From Turritopsis dohrnii (Eukaryota; Cnidaria; Hydrozoa; Anthoathecata; Oceaniidae), in contig BQMF02000611.1 in NCBI GenBank assembly GCA_027922465.2, positions 160,610 to 224,609 of the forward strand: a DNA stretch of 64,000 nucleotides, written 5' to 3'. This document shows positions 1 to 11,055 of the stretch, in pieces. Numbering within the stretch: the first letter of the stretch is position 1; each line of letters opens with the position of its first letter. A program made the position numbers and the translations under genes. The notes under the pieces were generated by a model that did not search any database, was not told the DNA's origin, and saw only the letters and a list, made by a program, of their open reading frames with translations.

Positions 1-2185
1 ACAAGTGAACATTGAACTTTTCTTGTATAACTCCTGAGATTATATTCATATAATTTAATTGTTCGTTTTTAATAGTAATTTTGAAAATTCATTTTCTGTA
101 AAGTCACATACTCTCAAGAAACAACAAAAATTTTTGACGTCGGGTTATCGAATTTTCTTCGACCCAAATCATTTCTTCCGGCCGTTACAACACACGCAAA
201 CACACAAAGAACATTAAAAATTGGTTTTATCAACTTGCTTCAAACAGGCTAACAACGATATAACTCCATCCATTTACAGAAAAAAGGAAAAGAAAAAAAC
301 CCGACTTGGGTGTTTTGAAATAATGCTTATGAAACAAATTTGAAAGAAAACAGTTTTTCAAAATATTTTGAAAATTAAGTAGTTATGCTAACTCGGAGAA
401 AAAAACAACTTAATTTCCAAGTTAGTAACTCGATTATCGAGTTTGTAATTCGAATTGATTTATTGGAAAAACTAATTTTTCGAGTTACTAACTCGAACAT
501 TTACATTCTTTTTGCTCCATAGAATACTGAGCTAAAAAATTCGGAGTTTTCGTTTGACAAAAAAGCATCTTTGGCGAAACCTTCCGCAAATGACGCTGAT
601 TATATTTATGAGTGGAAAAACTCATTAACAAAAAATATTCCAGTTTAAAAACAGAACATCACCAACGCCAAACAATTTTTGTAGTTTGTGATAAGTAATG
701 AAAGGAAATTGCAAAGTAAATCTGGCACTAACATACTTTTCATTCAAAATTCCTTGCACATTCCCAGTTCTATAATTTTCGTGCGTATCGTTAATCCTAA
801 GTTTTCAAAGGTAGAGACGTCAGAGAAAATGGCGAAAAAACGAAAAGTGTCTAACTGCAAACGTTTCTGCACTCGCAAAAAAAATAAATGAATTCAAAAT
901 TTGCGAGTAAATAACTCGGTTTGTGACATCATAATGTTATAGGGGAGTTTACACGTAAAGATTCTTGAAAAATGTTTCTTTTTAGCTGGTGTTTTTAGGC
1001 AATGAGTTGAGACGCTGAAACTTGATTTTTTGGTGTATATGTTACTTCACACCAATCATAAAGAAAATATATAAATAAACGAAAACTTTGCTCCTGAACA
1101 TCCGTGAATACAATTCATGCGATGTTCTTTTTAATGAAAAACAGAGGTTTTTCACCGAAACATCTGTATCTGCAAATATCAGAAATATCAAGGAGTACTT
1201 CACTAAAATTCTTTCATGGGTCGAAAGAATATTGGTATGCAACTCCTTTTTTTCTGTATTTTGATATGAGTTAATTTTGTTCCAAAATATTTGCATTTGC
1301 CTTGATAACCTACAATGATAAAACGAATGTTCGTTCAAGTTATTTTGGGTAAAGGAGATGTCGTAGCGAGTAGCGAGTTTATAATGCAAAACTTTTGCAA
1401 TGTTTAACTTACTTCGATAAACTTATAACTACGAAAACCTACACATTGCGAATGTAATATAAAAGTTTTTTACGCTTTCCATATTATCTCTGTATTTTTG
1501 TGGTTATGTTTATTTCACTTCCATTTCATCTGTCATAGATTATTGCAGGGAATTTAGTCATGGAGGTGTAATCTAGTGTAACCTAGCTGTTTATAAAAAT
1601 CATCTAACATTTTCAAGCTGAAGTGCCCCTAGAAAATTGTGAGATGTTTACGTGACACCTACTGCACATACAAAAACTGATCTTACAAGCAAAAAACATC
1701 AAATTCTTTCATGCATAATTTATTGTTGCTCAAAATAATAACTACTGGTAACGTAAAGGTTTTTTTCATTTCCAGGTGGTGAAAAGAACAAAGTTACTTG
1801 GATCCATAGCTTTCAAAAGTGCTTTCTGCAATATTGTCTTACTGATCGAATCAAGATAATCAATCAGATATTGATAAACACCATAAACATGGGATATTTG
1901 CATTATTTTATTGCTACTTCCACTGCACCCAAGAACTCTTTTGAAGGGGGGTAATTTGGAAGTAGCTACACTATGACTAGACTATATATGTGTTTTTATA
2001 AGAAAGTTTTTAATTCTTTGCACTGGCGCTCGATCGAGTTTCTGAAAGAAGTGGGCTCTTCAAGTTTTTTCTCCCTTTAGCAATGTTTAACAAATGTCAG
2101 CAAAGTTAAAAGAGAAGGATTTCCAGATGATTCTACTCTATGGCATAAATAAGACAATCATAATTATGATGATGTCATACACTGT
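1..2185. other. AT-rich region without a recognisable gene
   Basis: No open frame here resembles a protein I recognise. The only structure noticed is a cluster of short palindromic CGAGTTA/TAACTCG words at about 395-500, including a 15-bp near-perfect palindrome near 480. Open frames at 688-891 (plus) and 1042-1389 (minus) have no recognisable domain and are treated as chance. Confidence 0.5.
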
Positions 2186-2776
2186 GTTTCAGAATGTTGG
2201 AAACGAAAATTTTAAAGCTTTTTCTTTTAAAGGACTTTACCGAATTTCAATATAATTTTTAAGTCAATGGAAAGCCATTTTCAAGATCTTTCGACTAGTA
2301 GCTATATCTTTGTGAAAAAATGAAGAAGTGGCTTTTGAAAAAGCAAGAAAATGTCTTGGAAAAATGTTTAAATTTTAAATTTTTAATGGTCGATTAAGAT
2401 GTGATTGAAAAGAAAAGATTTTTTGAAACAATGACAGCAATTTGGAAAACAATAAACAAATTTAAGCTGTGTGTTCACGAAAAACGTTTAACTTTTATGT
2501 TTTTAAATATCAATTTGGGGATCTCAGCGCAAAGATAAAACTACTAAAACATTTGTATGGATTCAGTGCCTTGAAATAATAAGCATGATGTAATTAAACT
2601 ACGTGTTAATCGACCATTAAAAATTTAATTACATTTTTCCAAGACATTTTCCTTATTTTTTCAAAAGCCACTTCTTCGTTTTTTCTTGGTTTTCCATAGA
2701 TGTAAAAATTATTTTGAAATTCGGTATATTCATTTAAAAAAAACAGCTATAAAATTTCCGTTTCCAATCATTATCC
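2186..2776. mobile_element. Long-TIR MITE, family A, complete copy
   Basis: The two ends are inverted copies of one another over roughly 200 bases. The left arm begins near TTTCAGAATGTTGGAAACGA and the right arm ends in the reverse complement of a close variant. The arms share further blocks, such as the TACCGAATTTC and TTTTTAATGGTCGATTAA segments. The short centre has no coding capacity. A second, one-armed copy lies at 7214-7590. This is the layout of a non-autonomous DNA transposon. The outermost bases of the second copy (TACAGAGTGTTTCATAATG) would suit a Tc1/mariner-type end, but no clear target duplication was found, so the superfamily is uncertain. Confidence 0.7.
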
Positions 2777-3606
2777 ATTGAAGAATAGAATCGTATTACC
2801 GTTGTTAAAAACAAAGAACAGAGCTATGGGTTATGAAAGTAACCTAAGATATTCACGATGGAAAAGTGTTTTCGTTTGTAAAAAGTTGTAGAAGGTGAAA
2901 TGACATGATTTCAAAACTTAATAAAAAAAATCAAAAGAAACAAAACGAAACTAAGTCCGAATAAGTTCATTGTGATGAAAAATCTTGGATTAGATTCAAA
3001 CAAACACAACAAGAATTTTATAAAACTAATATTTTCGAAAAAAAATCAAAAGCATTTTTGAAAACTAAATTTTTATGGTAAAAATATTTATAAATATCTT
3101 TTTTGTGGTCATCTAAACAACAAAAAGCAAATCCTCTTGTTTTAGAATTCATAATACATTAAAACTTTTCCATCAAAGATGTACAAAGTTTGATTACCTA
3201 ATCTAAAACAACATCAATTTTCAAAATGAAATGTTACATCACTTTCATCACCATCATTCTAATGAAACTTATCTTATCTACCTAAAGTTTTTAAAAGTAA
3301 AATAAATTAGAAGGAAGGTTTAAGACAACTGGGCGAAGAAGATCTCCAGCAGTGCATTATCAAAATGCTATCATTCAAAACTGTATATATTCTCTTCACT
3401 TTAAATAAGGGTTGCTACATCGTAATCTATTTCCTTCATCTTCTTTGTCTGAATATACGTAGTTTTTTAAACTCAAATGTGTCAACATTCTTCAGGTAAA
3501 TCAATTTCCCAGTCAAAACTTATTTCGTACCATAACAAATTTCATTTTGTGAAAATAAGAAGTTTAAAAGTAGATTAAAGTCTTTCACAATATTTTTGAA
3601 TAAACG
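2777..3606. other. No recognisable feature
   Basis: AT-rich sequence with no open frame worth reporting and no clear repeat. Confidence 0.4.
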
Positions 3607-3725
3607 ACTTCAAATCATTAAATTCATGGCTGGTTTTATTTTTTTCTTCTTCATCATTTTCAAAACATAATTCATTTTACATGTCGCGATCGTGAAAAAG
3701 TATCCCTTAATATATTTTCAAAGTG
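3607..3725. repeat. Dispersed repeat pair, copy 1
   Basis: A stretch of about 110 bases around CATGGCTGGTTTTATTTTT and CATGTCGCGATCGTGAAAAAG recurs in the same orientation at 4468-4575. The second copy lacks an internal pyrimidine-rich insert of about 15 bases. Function and class are unknown. Confidence 0.6.
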
Positions 3726-4467
3726 AACAATCGAGTTTTATATAATATTATTATGGTTTCTTTTATATAAAATACAGGAGCTACGATGGTTTCTTATAGA
3801 AAAATCCAACCTATTATCTGCAGTCCTCTATTAAAAATATTCCATCGAAAAAATGATGGAAATGAAATATTCATTTCGTGAACCTATAACTTAGATCAGA
3901 ACGTTAAATTTTTTCTATTTCAGTTTTTTCTTTAGAAAGGAAGTTATGCCAAGTGCCTCCGAAAACTTTATCTTTAAAACGGTTTTACTCTCATGAAAAA
4001 TTAAAAGTTTTCATATACAAAAAATTATTGAAGCCATGCTTCGGGGAACCATTTGAATCTATAGAAATATGAAATTGTCTGTGAGGTCACAGTGAACCGT
4101 TCTTACTACAGTTTGAGATTTAATAGTTTTTGTTTTTCCATTTTGTTAGACGGTTCGTTTGGTCAGTGAACTTTTCTGCCCCGATCTCCCACGATTTGCA
4201 GTAGACCTACCCAAATAGACAATCTACTGATTATCATTTTCACATTTTAACCAATAATAGGAGTTCATATGAGATCGTGTGATTATACAAACACGAGGTA
4301 TTACGCAATAATTTGCTCGTCTAGTTCAAAACAAATGAACAGTTCTAATTGCAGACTTGTACTGATTGCATATGTATTAAGGTGCAATAATCATGATGCC
4401 GAATTTGAAATCAGAGTATCTGACCCTAGTTGAAACATCTCACATCAGGATGATTTATAAGACACCC

Positions 4468-4575
4468 GACTTTAAATCATTAAATCCATGGCTGGTTTTA
4501 TTTTTCAAAACATAATTCATTTTAAATGTCGCGATCGTTAAAAAGTATCACCTTACCATATTTTTAAAGTCACCC
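4468..4575. repeat. Dispersed repeat pair, copy 2
   Basis: Direct-orientation copy of the 3607-3725 repeat. It shares the words ATCCATGGCTGGTTTTATTTT and ATGTCGCGATCGTTAAAAAG with single-base differences. It lies about 350 bases upstream of the nested transposon. Confidence 0.6.
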
Positions 4576-4935
4576 AGCTCCGCTTATCACAAATCAAGGT
4601 ATGTAATTTTTATTACAGAATTGAAGGTTGTTTTCTAGATCACTGAACAGAGATCTGAAGAAATCTATAAAACTATCGAGAAAAGAAATAGAAAGGTGAG
4701 AAAAGATTTCCATCAATCAGGCATATAATGAGGACGTTTAGAAAAACTGGTGATACTTAAGAAAAACTTATGTTATTCTGAATTACAAACTAATTATTGA
4801 GATTATAAATTATGGATAGGAGTATAGAATTTTAATCATTAGGGAGATTCATAAAGTCAACGAGCCTGTTACACGAAAAAAATCAATTACTTGTGATAAT
4901 TGTTTTAAAACTGTTCAATTAAGGACAGCTTTATA

Positions 4936-6663
4936 CAGGGTGGCCCAAAAAAAAGCCTACCCTGGTTTAAATAGCTAATTCAGCCAAAAATATTTACATT
5001 GAAATTTTGATTCTTATACCATTCGAAAGAAAATTTTATAAGCTTTCTAAAAATATATGATACGTATCTTCAGCATTATTACTTTGCGAGAAAATCAAAT
5101 TTTTATCTTTCACTCAAAGTAATTAAGATTTAAAGATCAATTAAAACACTTTCAAAATAGAAATTAATGATACGTTAAATTACAAAGTAATAAACACAAA
5201 TTACAAAGTAATAAAAAGGACAATGAAATATGACGTGTCCGTCAAATGTTTTGACTTAAAAAATCAAACAAATGTTTTTGCATGTTAAAGAGGTTGAAAA
5301 TGCAGTTGACAGTGGAGCAACGAGTCTTTGTGGTAACAAAATATCATGAAACAAAAAGCTACATTGCTGTAAGGGAAGCATTCCGCCAATGGTTTCCCGG
5401 GTGTGCCGCCCCATGCAAGAAAACGATACACAAGAACATTCAAAAATATCAGCAAAATGGTATAAGTCTTAACATGAATAGGGGACATTCAGGTCGACGT
5501 AGATCTTCTCGCACGCCTCAGAATGTGAATATTGTAAGAAATGCTCTCGTTGCCAATCCTAGAGTAAGTACACGGAGGAATGGAATTCCAGTAAGCCGTT
5601 CAACTTTTCAGAGGATTGTTCAAAATTATTTAAGGTGGCATCCCTTCAAAATGCATGTCCGGCATGAGCTAAAACAAGGAGATTCTGTGAGAAGAGTCAG
5701 ATTTTGCCAATGGTTTGAAAATCAATGCCATAATCCAAAGTTTTTGTACAACCTAGTGATTGGTGACGAAGCATCATTTGCTTTAAATGGACAGGTAAAT
5801 AACCATAACGTCCGAATGTATGCAGAAAAAGGTAACCCCCCTGCATTTCAATTTGACGTATCAAGTGATCGTCGTAAGCTGACAGTATGGGCAGGAATTT
5901 GCGGGAACGGAACACTTGTCGGGCCTTACTTTTTTGATGGGAACGTTAATGGAAGGTCCTACTTACAGATGGTTGATACGTTTGCGTTGCCAAATTTGCA
6001 GAGATTCTATCCTGTTCTTTTCAATTCTGTTTGGTGGGCCCAAGATGGAGCTCCAGCTCACCGCACAAGAAATGTTACCAATCGACTGCGTCAAATTTTT
6101 GGCAGAAATGTAATTGCTATTGGGCAGAATACAGAATGGCCTGCACGCTCTCCTGACTTGACCCCGCTTGATTTTTTCCTCTGGGGCTATCTGAAAGGCA
6201 AAGTTTACCAGACACCTGCAGCAACCCTTGCTGATTTAAGAAGAAGAATTCAAGATGCATGTACACAACTCACACAAACTCCATTTATCCAAAACTCAAT
6301 AAGAGAAATGAGAAGGAGATCTGTGTTGTGTATTCAAAGAAATGGACACCACGTAGAAGGACATTACCCTTAGTTTTACTTTTTTATTAGTTTTCTTTGT
6401 TGTGTTTATTACTTTGTAATTTAACGTATCATTAATTTCTATTTTGAAAGTGTTTTAATTGATCTTTAAATCTTAATTACTTTGAGTGAAAGATAAAAAT
6501 TTGATTTTCTCGCAAAGTAATAATGCTGAAGATACGTATCATATATTTTTAGAAAGCTTATAAAATTTTCTTTCGAATGGTATAAGAATCAAAATTTCAA
6601 TGTAAATAATTTTGGCTGAATTAGCTATTTAAACCAGGGTAGGCTTTTTTTTGGGCCACCCTG
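4936..6663 (+). mobile_element. Intact DD41D mariner transposon
   Basis: This is a 1,728-bp element flanked by the target dinucleotide TA (4934-4935 and 6664-6665). Its ends are inverted repeats of about 264 bases starting CAGGGTGGCCCAAAAAAAAG (4936-5199 and 6400-6663). I see one mismatch between the arms, which suggests a recent insertion. A single uninterrupted transposase frame fills the centre. It has inserted into the left end of an older MITE. TA target duplication and the transposase motifs place it in IS630-Tc1-mariner. Confidence 0.95.
5282..6373 (+). CDS. Mariner-family transposase, DD41D
   Basis: A 363-codon uninterrupted frame, intron-free and framed by long inverted repeats. The product would bind the inverted repeats and cut and paste the element at TA sites in the nucleus. 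Residues 1-120 look like the helix-turn-helix region of arthropod-type DUF4817 transposases (VEQRVFVV...YHETKSY; a GHSGRRRSS linker). The catalytic triad is visible: D162 in VIGDEASFA, D255 in WAQDGAPAH and D297 in SPDLTPLDFF, so 41 residues separate the last two. A second in-frame Met at codon 7 (5300) could be the real start. Length and completeness suit an active or very recently active enzyme. The mariner assignment is firm; the subfamily label comes from the measured spacing. Confidence 0.93.
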   Translation: MLKRLKMQLTVEQRVFVVTKYHETKSYIAVREAFRQWFPGCAAPCKKTIHKNIQKYQQNGISLNMNRGHSGRRRSSRTPQNVNIVRNALVANPRVSTRRNGIPVSRSTFQRIVQNYLRWHPFKMHVRHELKQGDSVRRVRFCQWFENQCHNPKFLYNLVIGDEASFALNGQVNNHNVRMYAEKGNPPAFQFDVSSDRRKLTVWAGICGNGTLVGPYFFDGNVNGRSYLQMVDTFALPNLQRFYPVLFNSVWWAQDGAPAHRTRNVTNRLRQIFGRNVIAIGQNTEWPARSPDLTPLDFFLWGYLKGKVYQTPAATLADLRRRIQDACTQLTQTPFIQNSIREMRRRSVLCIQRNGHHVEGHYP

Positions 6664-7213
6664 TACAGCAGCATAATCGCCGTGTCGAATTAAATTACTT
6701 TAATTCGGGTAAAATTCGACAAAAATGCGACAGTCAATTTATACAGGTTTTGTTGCCGCATATCAAATTCGACATGACTTTAGGCAGCCGCATAAATGTC
6801 GAATAAATTTCTCATCGTGTGTTTCTTACACGCTGTCCACTACTTTCACGCACTTTTTTTCACGAAGTTCACTCAAGCTGTTATTAAATTCGACGATTAT
6901 GCGGCTGTATAAAGTGATGTCGAATTTATTTCGAAGATTGCCGTTTTATTCGACAAACTCTGCTGAACTTAATTCATTATGTCGCACGTAATTAATTTTT
7001 CACTTTATACAGTCGAATTTACGTCGCATTTAATAAAGAGTTTAATTCGACGCGGCGATTATGCGGCTGTATAAAGCTGTCCTAAAAAGTTACTTCAGAG
7101 AACCTTTTCTTGTATCTAAACATCATTACTTTGCACGATTATTTCAAGTGTTGATGTGAAGTTTCTAATGACTCTGTGGGGAAAATTCACGAACAACTCT
7201 ACTAACTTGTACA

Positions 7214-7590
7214 GAGTGTTTCATAATGTTGGAAACGGAAATTTTAAATGAACATACCGAATTTCAAAAATAATTTTTACATCAATGGAAAACCATTTTG
7301 AAGCTCTTTCGGCTAGTATATTTTTGCGAAAAATGAAAAAGTGTTTTTTGAAAAAATAAGGAAAATGTCTTGCAAAAATGTAATTAAATTTTTAATGGTC
7401 GATTAAGATGTGAATGAAAAGAAAAGATGTTTTGAAACAATGACAGCAATTTGGAAAACAATAAACAAATTTAAGCTGTGTGTTCACGAAAAACGTTTAA
7501 CTTTTATGTTTTTAAGTATCAATTTCGGAGTCTCAGCGCAAAGATAAAATTAATAAAAAATTTGAATGGATTCAGTGCTTTAGTAAGATT
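7214..7590. mobile_element. Long-TIR MITE, family A, truncated copy
   Basis: This matches the left arm and centre of the element at 2186-2776 (GTTTCATAATGTTGGAAACG onward, then the GGTCGATTAAGATGTGA segment, ending near GGATTCAGTGC). The right arm is absent. It begins where repeat R copy 1 ends. Confidence 0.7.
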
Positions 7591-8274
7591 TCTGTCTATC
7601 GGTTAGCAACTTTTTAAACGTGTTTTTTCTTGACTAAATCGTTGCTTTCTTTTAAAGTATTTTCTTCTAGAGACTGGAAAGATCTCCATACACAAGGAAC
7701 ATAGAACTGTTTAAAATCTAATTAGTTTGTAATCAAATATTTGTGTACAATAACTTTTATTTCGACCGGGTGCCAAAGAGAGAGAATCAACATCCAGCAT
7801 ATGCATCTATTCTGGAATTGTGTTCACATTATGCTGATATTGTTGACTATATATGCGCTTTTAAGAGACCTATTGTTTGTTTGCGCATAACGTAGAAACA
7901 AATGTGGTTTTTGTGGTTTTAATGACATCTGCTTCAAGAAACTTTAAGAATAACCTCCCCAACCCCTCTCTACTGGCCTGCTAGCTTTATCTCCAAAAGG
8001 CAAAAAAAAAATTAGGACACATCATATTTTTGTTGTTGTTATCCATTATTGTTGTTGTGATTGTTGTTTCTCAAAGCGTTTGTTGTTGTTTTTTCCTTTG
8101 CCAACCTTAAACTTTTACACGTGTTCATTATCAGTAAATCCAAGTTAAAACATGTGTCAGGAAGGGGTCTGAGAAGATTATGAAAACATCAAGATTACTT
8201 AATCTTCAATTCTTCAAATTATAAAAAATATTTCTTATGAAAACAAGTAAACTTAAATAAGCGAGTAAACTTAC
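7591..8274. other. No gene; TTG-rich simple sequence
   Basis: The only notable feature is a patch of imperfect TTG/TTGTTG simple sequence at about 8028-8095. Confidence 0.4.
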
Positions 8275-8347
8275 ATGTCTTCTATCTCTTCAAGCTCCGG
8301 CAATTGAATCGCAAGCTTTCGTTTGGCCCTCATCTCCCATTCACTAT
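8275..8347 (-). CDS. Candidate internal exon of an unknown gene
   Basis: On the minus strand a 73-base block has an acceptor-like AG before it and a strong donor (CAT|GTAAGT) after it. In one frame it reads DSEWEMRAKRKLAIQLPELE followed by EIEDM, a charged helical peptide unlike the low-complexity translations around it. No neighbouring exon could be linked and I do not recognise the protein. It may be an isolated exon of a gene with long introns, or chance. Confidence 0.25.
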
Positions 8348-9482
8348 CTTGGACGAATATAACAGAAGAAATGTTTTTTATTATCATTAAAGTTATGAAG
8401 TGAATATTATTCTTTATTTCTTTATAATTATTTCATGAGCCTAAATTTAATCTTCAAATGTTTTTTTACTTATAACAGTTTATTTTTATGTCAGTAAATG
8501 TTCGAACACCCATCAGGTAAAAACGGTAGGAGAAGCCACTGCTGAATGTGAAGAATTGGAGGAAGGATTAAAAAAACTCAAATTCTACTGTGTCAAGAAA
8601 GCGTGATTAGGTATCCCGTTACGACGTTGGATGAAAAAAGAAATGAAGATTTGTAAATGTAGTTACAAATAGATAAACACCTGCACGAAAATATTTCTTT
8701 ATTTTTTTTCTAACAGTGCGTACAAGCTGTGCATAACAATCTTCAGAAATAAAACTTTAAAGATCGAAGAAATTCTACAAATTGATGTTCCCTGACCTTA
8801 ATAACAAAACATAATTTTTTAGAATTCAATTGGCGACTAAGTAGATGAGTGTCTAGACTTAGGCTTCGACTATAAACAAGATTGAATTGATCCATTCGAC
8901 TTAAGAGCGCTTGAAAGAAGAATTGATGTCTAAAAGGTTTCCTTAATTGAACACTTGTACTGCAATAAAGCAAAACGGAATACTACACCATTTTTTTAGT
9001 CTAAATTGAAATTGTTAGATGCCCAATTAGTGAACATTAAAGTTGTAGGTTACTGTATTTTAATGTAGATGATAGTGTGGCTTATTACTTCAACTTTTGT
9101 CTACTTGATTCTCTCAATGTCTTATCAATTGCAAGGAAAAATTTTTAACTTTTTGTTTGTCGTTGAAAAACACATTCAAGAAAACTTCACAATGGTAGGG
9201 GTATGTTGAAAGATATTTAACGCGTTTAATTGAGTTTAGTTGTCGTAAAAACGTTCAGGGCGCAAACCAGTGGAGGCAAATTTGTTAAATTATCGTTCTC
9301 CCAGTGGGTAAAATCGTCATAAAGTCACCATGATGAAGATCATTTTCATTGAAATTGTGTGTACGCTTCTATAGAAAAGCATTCACTCGTAGTATTTTGA
9401 CTCCCTAGGAAAAATGCCTCCCCCAGTTGAAATAAACCAGAGAAAAGTAACTCCCACCGAGTCTTGAAATTAATGACTCCCC
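8348..9482. other. No recognisable feature
   Basis: No supportable gene. Frames at 8743-8973 and 9346-9582 have no recognisable content; the latter runs into the foldback element. Confidence 0.4.
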
Positions 9483-10226
9483 TAAAGCTCTTTTCACATG
9501 CACGTAGTTTTTGTCGTAATACCTTACAAACTTTTTCTTCGTAACTTCTTACGAAAAAAAATGTCTTTACAGAGATTTTCATTCACATGCACTAAAATTT
9601 GTTGCAATAAAAAATGCAATGTACATTTGGAACGTTTGGAAATAGATCATTAGCAAAAAATGATGTAATTTCGAACAAAAGACGTCGTTTTTTTCTTCTT
9701 GAGGCTTACGGAGGCTTACGACGATTTTCTTAAAAACAAAATTTTTTGTTTGTAAGGAAATCGTCGTAAGGGCTCATGAACGTCCGTAAGACCTTGCGAA
9801 AACTTTTCCTTAAGAAGAGAATGAATGAACATTGTCCTAGTCGTAAGAGCTTACGTAAAATTGTACGTGCATGTGAAAAAAGCTTTACGACGATTTCCTT
9901 AAAAACAAAAAATTTTGTTTTTAAGAAAATCTTCGTAAGCCTCCGTAAGCCTCAAGAAGAAAAAACATTCGAAAAATTACATCGAGCGTTCGAAATGGTG
10001 TCTTTTGTTCGAAATTACATCATTTTTTGCTAATGATCTATTTCCAAACGTTCCAAATGTACATTGTATTTTTTATTGCAACAAATTTAAGTGCATGTGA
10101 ATGAAAATCTCTGTAAAGACATTTTTTTTCGTAAGAAGTTACGAAGAAAAAGTTCGTAAGATATTACGACAAAAACTACGTACATGTGAAAAAAGCTAAT
10201 TTTACGTGCGTGTGAAAAAAGCTTTA
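9483..10226. mobile_element. Foldback element with long inverted arms
   Basis: The left half (9483 to about 9750) and right half (about 9890-10226) are inverted copies. Paired blocks include AAAGCTCTTTTCACATGCAC with GTGTGAAAAAAGCTTTA, CATTTGGAACGTTTGGAAAT with its reverse, and GAGGCTTACGGAGGCTTACG with its reverse. The terminal word GTGCATGTGAAAAAAGCTTTA also recurs internally near 9866-9890 and near 10180-10196, so the ends are multiplied. No transposase is encoded. Target duplication could not be defined. The frame at 9776-10033 is a by-product of the arms. Confidence 0.8.
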
Positions 10227-10783
10227 GTCTATAATAACTGCCCTAAAAAGTTAATTGATGATAGGGGTCAGGAAACTGACAGTCAAAATTCAAAAAAAAC
10301 GTACCGGACAAATTGAAACTTTCAGAGAGTGTGTTCCCACACATAAGAAGGTGTAAAAAAAAGTTGCTGGACATTCTGGATTTTCTTGTGGGTTTTTCGC
10401 AGCAGCAAAATGTGTTTAGATGACGTCACAACAGTAAATTACTACTTAAACCTTTTTTCAAAAAAGATAATGGTAAAACAAATGGATAGCACTAACAAAA
10501 TACATCGAACAAGTAATCAGGTCCCATCATAATGTTAACTTTATCGGGGCAATTCAATATTCGTTGTTTATGACGTCAGAGGCATTTTTCAAGTAAGTCA
10601 CCATCATTAGTCCGTAGTTTGAATTTTTGTCGCTAAAATAGTCAAATAAATTTAATGCGGTAAACTTCCTGATAACTTATTGACATTAGCAGGACTACAA
10701 GAGCAAAGAAAAACGAGATATTCTCTTCAAAAAAGGGGTGTTACAACTTAACATACGTATACCTAAAATCTCACAAGTCAGTA
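10227..10783. other. No recognisable feature
   Basis: No open frame or repeat that can be supported. Confidence 0.4.
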
Positions 10784-11041
10784 TTATGTAATAAGACAAC
10801 AATATGAATAATAAAAATATCTAGTAAAGTTCTCTCTTTCGTCAGGAGATAAACCAATGCTCTCATCGTCATGGTAATGTTTGAATTCATCCTCTCCCTC
10901 ATGATTCTCTTCATCAACATTTTCGTCATCATCATCATCATCATCGTTCTCACAATCTTTACAACTGCACATGTCGGAGCACTTGATGCCATGAAAATAA
11001 CATAAACACTGGTTTAATTTGCATTTGGGTCTTTGACAAGG
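10784..11041 (-). pseudogene. CXC/TCR-type cysteine-rich fragment with Asp run
   Basis: The minus-strand frame shows cysteines spaced C-x4-C-x4-C-x-C-x6-C-x3-C-x-C-x2-C (CQRPKCKLNQC, then LCYFHGIKC, then SDMCSCKDCEN). This matches half of a CXC (TCR, tesmin/TSO1-type) zinc-binding domain except for the first Cys. An Asp/Glu-rich tail encoded by repeated GAT/GAC follows, then a stop at 10784. There is no initiator Met upstream of the Cys block; a stop precedes it. It could be the last exon of a split gene or a fragment of a transposon protein carrying this domain. Repeat R copy 2 directly adjoins it. Confidence 0.45.
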
Positions 11042-11055
11042 TCATCCGGCAAGGG

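Larger units (their letters stand above)
4923..7082. mobile_element. PIF/Harbinger-type MITE (TSD TAA), interrupted by a mariner
   Basis: The left end reads GGACAGCTTTATA before the mariner and continues CAGCAGCATAATCGCC after it. The right end is the inverted form, GGCGATTATGCGGCTGTA then TAAAGCTGTCC. Flanking TAA triplets at 4920-4922 and 7083-7085 form the target duplication, the 3-bp TWA type of PIF/Harbinger transposons. Without the mariner the element is about 430 bases and has no coding capacity. Its interior repeats the word TCGAATT in both orientations about ten times. The superfamily call rests on target-site size and TIR shape only. Confidence 0.75.
4838..7212. repeat. Old dispersed repeat R, copy 1, split by a nested element
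   Basis: Bases 4838-4922 and 7083-7212 together match the unsplit sequence at 11056-11285. They share ATTAGGGAGATTC at the left, the TTTTAAAACTGTTCAA segment at the break and CTAATGACT plus GGGGAAAATTCAC at the right. The interruption is the MITE at 4923-7082. Removing the MITE and one TAA leaves a join that aligns base for base with the second copy. Confidence 0.8.

Noticed and set aside
6725..6991. 88-codon frame
   Set aside because: Lies inside the MITE's TCGAATT-rich interior and has no recognisable domain.
9776..10033. 85-codon frame
   Set aside because: Falls on the arms of the foldback element; its basic residues come from the repeated TTACG/CGTAA words.
10771..10992. Met-rich 73-codon frame
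   Set aside because: It is an out-of-frame reading of the GAT/GAC repeat that encodes the Asp run.
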